Positions 43,233-55,700 of a stretch of DNA of 64,000 nt are shown here, one piece after another. The DNA is from Porites lobata. Taxonomy: Eukaryota > Cnidaria > Anthozoa > Scleractinia > Poritidae. The stretch lies in the NCBI GenBank assembly GCA_942486035.1, contig CALNXK010000180.1, positions 656,001 to 720,000 of the forward strand, in the 5' to 3' direction. The notes beneath the pieces were generated by a model. It saw only the letters and a list, made by a program, of their open reading frames with translations, did no database searches and was not told the origin of the DNA. The position numbers and the translations under genes were made by a program. Position 1 is the first letter of the stretch; the number at the start of each line of letters is the position of its first letter.

Positions 43233-43466
43233 ATGGAATTGCAGGTATTGTTTTTCAAGGTCTCTATGATTATTTCCATGACTACTGCAGTCTCCTCGCA
43301 GAAGACTGTGTTGCACATAGGAGGCTTTATTGAAGTAAATACCTCGGACAAAGGATGGAATAGCGCTGGTGTACAGCCTGCTATTGACCTAGCAATAAAG
43401 CACATCAACAACAGGACAGATATTTTACCAAATCATACTATTCAGATACATTGGAAGGATACAAAG
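43233..43466 (+). CDS. GABBR2-like copy 2, exon 1 (signal peptide and start of VFT)
   Basis: Seventy-eight residues: hydrophobic MELQVLFFKVSMIISMTTAV, then LHIGGFIEVNTSDKGWNSAG and IKHINNRTDILPNH. Donor AAG|gtaagc, phase 0. GWNSAGVQPAIDLAIKHIN aligns without gaps to copy 1. Confidence 0.92.
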
Positions 43467-46400
43467 GTAAGCCTATTTCGGCTAAATATCTTAAAAAAAA
43501 AACAAGGTGAAAAAAAAAAACAATTGAAAACAAAGTATCAAACAGGAAGATATGAAATCGAGTAATTTGTTTCACCTTATTGAGTTATAAGTTGTGCCAA
43601 GTACCATAGCTTGCATACTTTCCTCTAACGATTTGGAATTTTTCAACTTAAATATCATAACAGGGCCGTTGCCGTAACCGTAATAGGGAGCTTAAGCAAC
43701 AACGACGGGGACAGCCAACGAAAACGTCACTTAAAAAGTAAATTTCGCGCTGCCTCAAACTTTAAAGGGCTTATTCCATCTCGTTTAGTTCGTCAAATGT
43801 TGGCGAATTTTTTTGGAGTTAAATTCTAAAGGACTGTATCAAAGTTCAAGAAAAGAAAAAGAAAGTTGCTGTCTTGTGTTCCCGTCCTCGACAAAACGTT
43901 AAATTAGGCACTTTCATGGTGTAGTTGTGCAACGACGGCAAAAAAATGTACAAAAAAAAACGTGTTGCACGTCACTGCAAAGTTGTTGTTTTGCTAATAT
44001 CCTTTTGCTTCGTTGCCGTTCTTGTTGCCGTCGCCATCGTCGTTGCTCAAGCTCCCCAACTGTAAGGCAAACTCTAGAAATTAAAAGCTTTTACCCCTCG
44101 GTTGCGTCTCTACTGGTTGAAGACATGTCATGGCTCGTGCCGCTATATCCAGGAACACAATCTTTGGCTGACGCGCTCGGCAAGTCTGTTTCGAGTTAAT
44201 TCACGGGATTATAAGTCAGTGTCTTGTTTCAATACGTAGTTCACTTACCCTTTCTTTAAAATTACAAACCTTTATTAACTCAGAAATTTTGGCCAGGGTA
44301 ATGAAAGAGAGCTTCTTTCTAACTTGACGACTGCAAGGATTATTCAATGAACACCTCACTTTTTGTCTTTCGTTTTTTTTTCTCGTTTTAATTTTTGGGA
44401 GTGAGATAAATTACTGCTCCAAGAGCTCTCATGTTTTGCACAAGACGAAATTTCAATCATGATGATGCATATTTATGAAAAGGAATGTACAGATCGTTTT
44501 TCTTGGATCACGAACCAAACTGAACGAAGTTTTATTTTCATAATTTGAGTATTAAAAATGGATAGGATAGGATCTGGATGGGAACGGAAATAAATGAAAG
44601 CGGCTAATACCAGGTGTGAACAGTCGATTTTTATTTGAATACCTAATGATCTACCATTTTGCATGTAAGTAATTTTGGAGAAATTGATGGCGCAAGTTTA
44701 TTAAAAATATCGGACAAGAATCAGACATGTAAAACCTTAATTATGGCCACGACTTTCTCTATTTTTACGTGGGATTAGTGGATAGGTTCCAGTAATCCAT
44801 GAAAGTAGACTTGAGTAAACGAGTACCGTACTTCGAGGCAGTGACTTTGCCACACATGTTATTAGATCTGTAATAAAATAGCCAAAAAGCTGCTCGCAAA
44901 AAAAATTGCTAGTAAGAAGCTGGATAACTTGAGGCAAAAGAGGAAATTAAACCGGCTTAAAATAGCTAATGATTGATAAGGTCGGTTATTATAGTTTGCA
45001 AAGTATCTCTACTTCATTTGTACTGTCGAACTTTGAAGTGATAATTACGCTTTGTAGTAGCACTGTCGTAATTTGTAATAAACCGCATCCCACTTTGTAT
45101 GATGGCGCTTACCATATTTTATTCGGAAGATGCGAGCAATATGCCATCGATTCGATGGTATATTTGGAAAGGAGGTTGATCAATCAGTGATCAATGGCAT
45201 ATTGGAAACTACAATTGTAGGCTGCTTGGGCCACACTGAACTAAAACTGAAATGGTGTACACTGCTACTCGATGACGAAATAACTGAATTTCTGTCTTTA
45301 ACTGATTGGAAAAAACGAAAGAATAAGTAAAACATGTAGCTCGATGGATGTTAACCTACTTTGTACTCGGTGCCGGTGCCCGAGTACAAGGTCGAGTCCT
45401 TGTACTTGGGCACAAAAGTGGGCATCAGGTCCCTGTGCGCACACCGTTTTTGTTACTTAATTCTCAGGACGTCCTCTGCTTTGTACTCGCTGCTAAGATC
45501 ATGTATTAAAATGGCGTCTGACAAGGCGAAATGTAGTATTTATGTACAAAGTCACATATATGGTAGTCAAGGTGTGAACGCAACACCATTTGAGCCGTTA
45601 GCCAGGCACTGATTTCCGGGAACCAAGAGGAACAGCCCCAATTTTAGTCACCTGGTTTGAAACCCGGCAAATCTCAGGCTCTCCTCTGGTCCAAATATCA
45701 GTTCTAGGTGATTCCATTGAAATGCCTTCATACGTATCCTTGCTAACTGTTTATTAAATCATCCACCCAAATTGGGACAGTTTTTTTTATTACAAAATGA
45801 TACATGTTTTACTAAACTTTGTCGACCTGGTGTTTCAAAGTGCGATAGATGTGCGATGGATTTGGTATTACAAAGTGCGATGATTATTAGAAATTGCGAC
45901 ATTACAGCTTTTGGAACCAATTTTTCACACAGTTGTTTTGCCGAAGTCGTCTCTAGCTTTGTCCAGGGGCATTATTTTGGTAGCGACACCTTCCATTTTT
46001 GAATCTCTCATACTTGGACAGATTTATCTTTATTGTAAAACCATTTTAACACATGTATTACACATAGATGAAAATTTGTTATAACTTTATTTTTTGGGTA
46101 ATCCGACTAAATATCACGTGACAATTACGTCACAATAGTTTTGGTTCTAAATCGAATTTCAGCTCTTATCGTCATTTTCTTTGAAAATGCATTACGGTAC
46201 GTGTACTTTGGGTGCTTGTCTTCTGCTGTACGAAGAAAAGAAATTTCGAGATATCTTGGCATTTCTTTAAAAAGGGTAAGAAATGTGCATGAACTGAAGA
46301 CAGGACTTACTGCCTAGGAATTTGCATAATTTATACCCTATTTGAAGAAATTCAAATATATCTCGTAATTTCTCCTATACATTTTAGTGAAACTTCGCAC

Positions 46401-46739
46401 AGCAGAAGACAAGCAACCAAAGTACACGTACCGTAATGCATTTCCAACGAAAATGCCGATAAGCGCTGAAATTCTATTTAGAGCCAAAACTAATGTGACA
46501 TCATTATCACATGATACTTATTCCGATACCCCCCAAAAATGATATCATGATATATTTTCATCTATGTGTATTGTGTTAAAATGGTTTTACAATAAAGATC
46601 AATTTGTTTTAGTATTAGAGATTTAAAAATGGAAGGTGTACCTCATACAAGTTTTTCATGAATCGGTGTCTGATCTCACCTCATTCTATAGGAAAATTCA
46701 TTACCTGACGAGGGAATTCCACGTTAAATTGCACGCGAA

Positions 46740-46787
<48 letters not shown>

Positions 46788-49700
46788 AAGTGCAATTTAA
46801 CGTGGAATTCTCGAGTCAGGTAATGAATTTTCCTTGAATCGCATAATTGAATAAAAATCAGAAGAAAAAAAAGAAAACAGCAATAATATCTATTGTTTGT
46901 TTTTATCCTGAGCGCGCGCTCCAGAAAGCCATTTCAAAGTCAACTGTCAGAACTGTCATTGCGTTAGCGAATAGGAAGCAAGGTCAGTCGTACACGTTTG
47001 AACCTTCGATAACTTTTTTGTACCTTGTGCTTGTTTTCACATTTGTTTTCAAACTTTTTTACATGTAAACAAGCTTCACACTAATCGTAAGGATAAATAG
47101 AGGTATTTTACTGAATTTAGAAGCCGTTTATGTAGAACGTCTTTTTTCAAATTGGTCATTTGCTCGAGAAGGAAAATAATTTGCACCTTTTACCTCTTCG
47201 GCGGCAAAACTGAAAGAAATCAAGTGTCCAAGCGAAAGCACTGAAAGTTTAACATGTTTAACGTCGCGATTGACATAAGGTAAGTACCTTGAAATGTTTT
47301 AGAAATGCTGTTCAAGTTCAGCTCTGTTTTGTACTTTTCTAAGTACCACGATTCAGGACGATTGCAAGCGGCGTACTCTTTTTCGTGTTTTCAGGGGCCA
47401 TGTCCTCTTTGAAGGTATTTATTTCTTCTTCTGTATATGGGACAATCGACCCCGGCACTTCCTCCGTTGTCGCTTCTCCGTTTTGTTTAGTTGAACTTTG
47501 GATTGCCATTTTCTGGACCTTGTTCACTGGATTTTCTTGTTTTCTGGTTGTCGCGAGTGAAAGAGGTTTTATGTCTCTTCGAGAATCTGTAGTTCAGTTC
47601 AAAACAAGGAAGAACCTCCGGCTCACTTTAAAAAACGCTTTTGTTTGTTTTTAACTCTTCAAAAAGTGACAATGAATGGTTTTGAAAACATTTTAAAATG
47701 ACATTGTAGAAAACCTTTTTTGCATGTTGTTGTGTTAGAATTTGACGATAGTTGTTACGTAGATGCGAAACAATATCGCTTAGCCTCGTTTTCAACTCGC
47801 AATTCCACACTAAATACCTCGCTTCGTTAACCAATCAGAATGCGAGATTTTACTTAATTATGCGATTCTAACAAGTATTGATAAAAAGCTTAGAGTAGTG
47901 GTGGCCGAAAGGTATAGGATTGCAATTAATTATTAGTAGGTCCTTGATTTAAAACTTGGCCATTAGAATTGTACAGCGCTTAGAGACGTTATGATAATCG
48001 CTATATATAAGCATTGTATTAGTATATAATATTTGTATTAGTGTTCAGATGCCTACGCCATCAAAGCCCTCGTTGAGCACCTACGGAAACCACCGACCAA
48101 AGTAGCATTGATAGGTCCCGGATGTTCTATCTCAGCAGTGCTTGTGGCGGCTGCCTCACACTTTTGGAACTTGATTCAGGTTTGTCACTAGTCTCCCTTG
48201 CAGTCGTTTTTGTCTCGTCACGCAACGTTCCTCCTTAGCCTTGCGTGACGCGACAAAAGTGGCTGCGAGTGAGACTAGGTTTGTCACATGCAATAGCTTT
48301 TTACCGGTGTCAATTTATAATTACTGTCAATTTGTCGAGAATTTTGATCAAGCTGGTTTCGGATGGCTACAACACCCAATGAAGAGATTTGGCCAAGAGC
48401 CATGAGTATAGTAAGCAGTGTAAGGAGCAGACCCAGTTAACAAGGGAAGTTTCCATTTTTAGGAGGTGGCTTGGTCGGGGCATTCTAGTCTTGGGTAGAT
48501 CACTTTATAAAGGGGAAAGGTTCGCGTAGTGGTAAAATTAGGGAACTTAAGCGCCAGATGTTCTTGATTCACGAACGGCATGGCTGGCCGCGCACAACTG
48601 GATCGGGACCCGGTTTACACGCCAAATGGAAATCATTATGCAAACCAACGTGAAACCTTCACGAATGCCGACAGAATAATTCAATTGAAAATGTCTACGT
48701 CTACTACGCTTTTAAAGTTCTAACATGACAAAAGAACTTACAGGGATTGAAAACTGTTATATTGGACATCAAATGTAACAATTTTAACTGTCTTCATACT
48801 CACGTTTCTGAACCTCTGGTTTCAACCTGAGAACTCGCGTTTTGAAGTCCGTGACCGCAGCCCAAGAACTTCTTGACATGCGCAGTAGCTGTCATGCTGC
48901 AATAATACTTCCGGTTGGCGTCCGCGGTACCAAGAACGTCTGGTGTTTAAGTTCCCTTGTGAGAACAGTCACGACCTCCAACAAATGTTCTCCATTGTTT
49001 TCCCTTTGGCTCACCAAGGTACACTGTCCCATTTCCAAATTCGTTCTGGACAGCGCGGTTTTTTTTGACAAGGAGACGAGGACAACCGCTTAACTTTTTT
49101 ACGCAATTATCTAAGCTAAGGCCTGTTTCAAACGTCGTGCTACAGCCCTGCTAAGCTGGCTCGACTGGTGTGCAGCTCGACTGCAGCACAACACTAGCAC
49201 GACTTGATTTCAGACGTCGAAATTAATTCAGTCGAATAGAATGGCTGTTGCCGAAAACAAAACACAAAAATAAAGAAACGGTTTAGCAAACTTTTAAATA
49301 TTTTTCTAATGTATTTATAATTTATGAATTGGGCTCGGCACCGCGGTAACACGACTTGGTTTCAAACGTCGCACTACTGCCGTGCTAAAGTCGAATTTAA
49401 TGCGATCAATTGAGTTCGGCACTGCAGTAGACCGACGTTTGAAACGAGCCTAAGACCGGTTTTAAACATAGTCATCATATTTTAGTTTATTTTGTTTTTA
49501 AGGTGACAGTTTTTCGGAGACCATACCGATATTTTTCGATAGCCTTTAACGTGATTTTATTCTTGTTCCATCGGTATATCCTGAATGACGTATATAACAA
49601 TGTGTGAAATCTTCATTAAGATTGATTCACTGCAACATCTTGAAGTTTCAAGAAGAACCCAGCCTACGAACCCAAAAATCCTGTTTATGCTAATATTTCA

Positions 49701-52700
49701 AATTCAAAATTATTCCAAATTAATGTGCACCATGCCTTCCTCCATGACTTTAGTACATTTCAGTATGACGTTTATTGCATCTTTTGAGTGTAGAATATTA
49801 ACAATTGTTGGCTTCACACTAGAGCTTCAAGTATAATCTAAGTGTACTTGGAACCTACTTTGAGCATGAAGTGGTAAAATGTGCCTACTTCAACTTTACT
49901 TGGTGACCATGGAAACGTTCGTAGTTCAAAGAAGCCGATGTTCGCCGCCAAGTATGGGCTACACCACCCTTGAGAACACACTAGACCAATAGGAAATGGA
50001 AGCTATGTGCACGTGCAGCGGTACAAAGATTCTAATGAACGGAGAGATTGACCGCTTTTACTTCAAGTAATACACTCTGTCAAGAAGTGTGAAGCCATGT
50101 TTTCTACAGAGCAACTTAAGATTTTCAAGTGCACTTGCTTACTTACTTTTCACGGATGTTATTTTTGCTAAATACCTCACTTTAAGTTCCTGGTGTCGGA
50201 TTTTCTATATCAGGTCTATCGTTATGCAAAGATTTTTGTTGATTGTTGTCATAATAATATCGATTTTACTTAAAACTGCATTTTGACAAACTTAAATCCA
50301 AAGTCAGTCAGTGGTGAAAAATTTTATACCGATCGGACAAGGACAAAATCACTTTTAAGGCGATTTAAAAAAATCGGTATGGCCTCTGAAGAACTGTATG
50401 ATTGTCCACTAAGACCTTTGTTGATATAAATCAAGGCAGGACTAGCCTGTTCCAGGCTCCAAGATAGTCGGGTCCGCGGGGATTGAGAAAGCGCGAACAT
50501 GAAGAAACAACGCCCCGTCCCCCTTTTCGCGTACCTTTCACTTTCGCGTCTTCCCCTCTCTTTCGCGCCAAACCCCACTATCTTAGAGCCTAAAACAGCT
50601 AAGGTAGGACTTCAGGGGCGGATCTAGGGGGAGGGTGCAGGGGGCGCCCCCCCACCGAGATGACCTTCGGTTTTCTAATACAACTGGTATACTGCAAAAA
50701 AAAACACTATGTGGTTTATTGGTGTTGAAGTAGAGCAAGAGACGAGTGCACCCCCTCCTAAAAAAAATCCTGGATCCGCCCCTAGACTTACAATGCCATA
50801 GGGTTAATTAGCGAAAAACTAAGGGAAAATACTTAACACATACATTACATCAAATTCATTGTCATTTCAGTTGGGATTCAGTGCCGGTTCTTCTAGTCTT
50901 TCTGATAAACGTCGATATCCGTTATTCTTCCGGGTTAACGGCCCAGAATTCACTCTGTACAAAGCTGCTGTTTCACTTATGCACAGATTCAACTGGAAGC
51001 GAATTGCAATTGTAAAACAGGACGAGGATCTCTTCAACGACGTAAGTTGATACGCAGTCTCTGTAATATCTCATCTTCCCTATTCTAGACGTTTTGAGAC
51101 TGGGCAATAGGCTGATTTAGCAACAGAACGGGAACGTCAGTTGAAGACGGCGCGCGCAAATCAAACAACTGGCTTGACCAATAGCAGAGCGGCAAATTGG
51201 GCACCGGAAGTCGAGTTTAATCCTTTCCGCGCGCTTTCCCGCCGTCAAATGACGTTCACGTCCTGTTGCTAAATCAGCCTAATAAGATAACAAACTACAC
51301 ATGCTAGGCCACCACTCATAGAGAGTAAAAGAAACAATAAAGTCGTCTAGATTTTACTTGTTTATGACTGACTTGGCGCCAATATTTTACATTGATTTTA
51401 GAGTAACGAGAAATCCACTTTGTTCTCTGTTTTATATCAGGTGCACGAGCGTCTCCAGACCCTGTTAAAAAAAGAAGGGATATCCGTCATTGCTGCAAAC
51501 AGCTTTGTTAAGGTTCCAGATAACGTCATAACTGATCTTAAGGTATCAAAAGTACGAGGGTAAATCGGAAGTTCCGTCTTTAAACCGTCCTATATTTCTC
51601 ATAATTCGCCTGTCATTTTAAAAATCACAGTCACATTCTCTCAAGCTAGCTTTCTTCTACTTCTATACACCATTGCAGCCTCATCTCAGTTTCTAAAAGC
51701 ATTTACCGCTGGCAGTCTTGAGCAGGTATGGTCATGGACAGTTTTGGCAAGGTGTCGGGTCCTTGAAAAAAATATTTAAAGGCCGTTTTGATTTCTGGAA
51801 ACGAGTCGTGAATGTCAAGGAGCAAATTCAAGGAGGGTGGAAATGGTGAATTTTCTATCAAATGGATACCATTGTGAGCACAGTAGTCCTTTTTAGGTGC
51901 CCTTGGTGAGAAACCACATTGTGGTGAAGCAATGGATTCTAGACCCGAGTTCAAGTCATTTTTTTACTTGAAGGAGAATATGTAAGAGAATCTTTGGAAA
52001 AACTGAAGTTGTGTAATATGTGGCAGGGAGTGTTGCTTTTTTAACAACGTGCCCTTGAGAATTGAAGAAAGGGGCGAACATTTTCGTTCTTGAACAGAAG
52101 ACTGTTAAGACTATAAACTGGACCGCTGGACGTGTTTCATCTTCGGCCAGCAACACCATACTAAAACGCTCATCTTTAATAGTGGAGAAAGAAATCTAAC
52201 ACACTTAACAACTATAAAAGCTTATTTTTTTAGTTATTTGTTTGACGCTACCAGCAGGACGCTGGGTAGATATATTGTGAATCAATGAAGAAGGCCAAAA
52301 ATTGCTGACAGCATTTGTTACCCCTTTTTGTGAGTTTTACTAACCTGAAAGATCTAAATATGGCTGTCCTGTAGGGGAGCGAGCGTAAGCGTGCGGTGTA
52401 GCCGTCAGAGGGTTTTGACTCGCTGAGATCATCATTGCATTTTCCGTGCGAAAGCTAGCGCAAAATGTTACGCGAAACACCACTTAGCGCTGAGCAGAAA
52501 AAAGTTCCTTCTACTTAAAGAAAACTTCTTTTTCAAGACACGATTAGTTAGAATCTGTTAATTACTTCGTCCTCTTTTTTCTCTCACAGGATAGAAGAGC
52601 TCGTATTATTGTCATCTTGATGTACGAGGACAAATCGAGAATGGTCATGTGTGAGGTATGTAATGCTATTATAATGAACTGAATGTAAAGCACGGCGGTC

Positions 52701-55700
52701 AAAGCGTTTTGTTAAAGAAATTCAGTCGGTAGAGCTCATGACAGAGTGGCAGGTTGAGGGGTCGATTCCCAGGGCCGGGCCATTACTGATGGTCTTTAAA
52801 TAACGGAGAAATAAAGGTACTTCCTTTGTCCTACAAACGGCTGGACCTTCGCGTGGCTCGGATGATCACGTAAAATGGTGGTCCCGTCCCCACTGAAGGA
52901 GATTCTTCAATTAGTCCCAAACACATTGACACTCAAGTAAAATGCATTTTTCTGTCCTATTTTTTGATGGAATAAATATGGCGCATGTACATTGTACATG
53001 GTCCTCTAGAAAACATGGTTTATTTTTTTTATCGTAATTATCATATTTTTAGCGTAGTTCGGCTGTCGTATGATGTAAAGAATCTAGCTGATCTAAGAGG
53101 CTGTTATCCAGAAGGCATGCAGTTATCCAGAAGAGATAATAGTGAACTTCAGCAAAGACGTTTTTGAGCGACGCACGTCAACCGGAAGTGGTTTTTTTTC
53201 CATTTTTGGACAGTGGTTTTGCCCATTTTCTAGGACAACTTGTCTCTATAATAGTTAAGACACTTAGAAATACAAATTTGGGAGCGTCAAGGTGCTTTAA
53301 AATGAAAAAGACCTCACTTCCGGTTGACGTGCGTCGCTCAAAACGCCGTTGCTTAAGCTCCCTAATGTCTTCAGTAATAACAATACAGAATACAGAATAA
53401 TGCATGGGGCAGAAAGGGAATCTTAGGGCCTTGGCCGGGATATGTGAATTTCACTGAAGTCTTTTTTAGAAGTTTTGTACTGATTAAACGGAACTACAAT
53501 TCCTGGGTCGTCCGCATATTTTAACAGTTTGTTTGAAACTTATCAAGTTCACGCGCGACTGCCTCAAAGCAAAAAAAATGAACAATACTGTAATGGTGAC
53601 TCACCAAGGGGGACAAATAAACATATCACATAAATATCACACAAACTTTGTCTGTAAACAAATCGCTAAATCAGTCGTATTTTATCCAGAACAGCTAGTA
53701 ATTATCGCGTGCATTCCTGTCGTAGTCGAACATCAAGAAATTCACAATTCTTTACCAAGGACCTAGAACCTGGAACTGTCTTCCTGCATCTGTTCCAAAC
53801 TTGTCAAGCTTTTCTATCTCTAAGAACAAAGTGCTAGAGTCTTTATTAAAATAGTTACTAAATCAGTTTAGTCGCACTTCTTCGAAGCCCTTGTTTCTTA
53901 TAATATTGTGATGTCGACGTGGCCTCTCTATATAAGCCTGGTGGTTTCTTGAGGTCTGCTCGCCTAACAACCTGCTGTATCCTGTAATTTTTGCTGTAAA
54001 AAAAAGGCTAATAAAAAATGATGATGATGATAGTGTCCCTCATTGTTCTATCTTGACAAGACTTAATGAAAGTTTGCCGACCCCTCCGGACACCAACTTC
54101 CGATTAATCGATCTAAAAATAACTTTGGTGAAATTCACATATCCCTCTGTGTCCCATTAATAGATCATCTCCTCGGAGTAGGTAGGTAGGTAGGTAGATT
54201 CTTTATTTAAAACTCGGTAAAATCTTCAGTAATAATAGAGTAAAAATCTAATCACAATTAATTAGACTAAAAACTATCGACATACTGTTTTACAAGACTG
54301 CCGAGTGAGAGTCCAACGACTCAAATACATGTTTGATTTGCTCTTTAAATTTCCTGACTGAATTACTTTCTCTCACATTTTCGGGTAAAGAGTTCCACAA
54401 CAAAGCACCGCTGTAACTGAAACTTCGTTTCAAGTAGTTAGTACGCGGCCTGGGCAACGTCAATTTATGAAAGGAATTGCGCAAATCATAGTCTGTGCTT
54501 CGTTCGGGAAATAGGTTCTGCAAGTACACTGGAGTTTGTTCATTTAGAGATTTAAACATCATTATTGTTTATGCTTCTTTCTCCTTATAACTAATTTGTC
54601 CCATTTGAGTATATCAAGAAGCAGGCTCGAGCTAGTCCCATAGTTGGTCTTTAAAATTACTCTAGCTGCACGGTTCTGTAACTTTTGTAATTTGTCACTC
54701 AGTTGATCACTTAAGCCATCCCAAACGAGGCTACAGTAATCAAAGTGAGGTTGAATTAAGGAGTTATAGACTAGTACCGCAGTAGATTGGGAGATAAGGG
54801 GCCTGATACGTCTAAGGGCACCTATAGCCGAAGTTACCTTCTTACACAATTCGTTAACATGATTAGACCAGGAAAGCCGATTGTCGATAATGAGACCTAA
54901 TGATTTTGCGTGATCAACATTGCTGATAACTTGGTCTTCTAGTTTGATGTTTATTTCTTTATGGCTTTCCGCGAGAAGCTTCTGGCGAGAGCCAATAACC
55001 ATAAACTCGGTTTTCGCAACATTAAGACTAAGCTTATTGGCTTTTAGCCAACAGTGAAGGTTCAGTAGTTCTAAGTTAGTCTCTTGTCCAAGGTCAGCTA
55101 GAGAGTTACTGTTTAGAGGTTTTAACTGAAAGGGCCTTTGTACATTTTGCTGTGTGGTAACCAAAACATTTTTGTTTTGTCTAAAAGGCTCATCGTCAAA
55201 ACTTTTTCGGATCTCATATTCAATGGATCATCCCCGGATGGTACAGTAAAGACTGGTGGAAAGTTAGAAATTTGTCGGGCTGCTCGGTGGAGGAAATTCG
55301 ACGGGTGGCGAGAAACTTTCTTGCAGTTCAAGAAGGTTATATAAATAACATAACTAACACCCTCAGTGGCCTGGTAAGACGTTTTTAATTTTTACCACCA
55401 TATAGATAATTAAAGCAGCTGTTACCCGCGATTAAGGTTTCCACCTCCGATCTTCAACTAAGCAATGAGCTACACATGTACAAGCTGTCATCCACGAGTC
55501 TCATTTATTCTGTTTAATAAGCAGCAATAAGTTTCCGAAAGAGATTTACGCGGTCTATGCGAACGTTTCTGATCAATTTCTAGTGTCTTCTAACATTTAA
55601 AGGTTTGAAAGGTTGCCGACTTTTTGTCGGCCGTTTTTTGGTATTCAAGGCATATTCTTCTAGGTTTGAAGAAAGGCCACTCCAAAAAAACAAAAAACAA

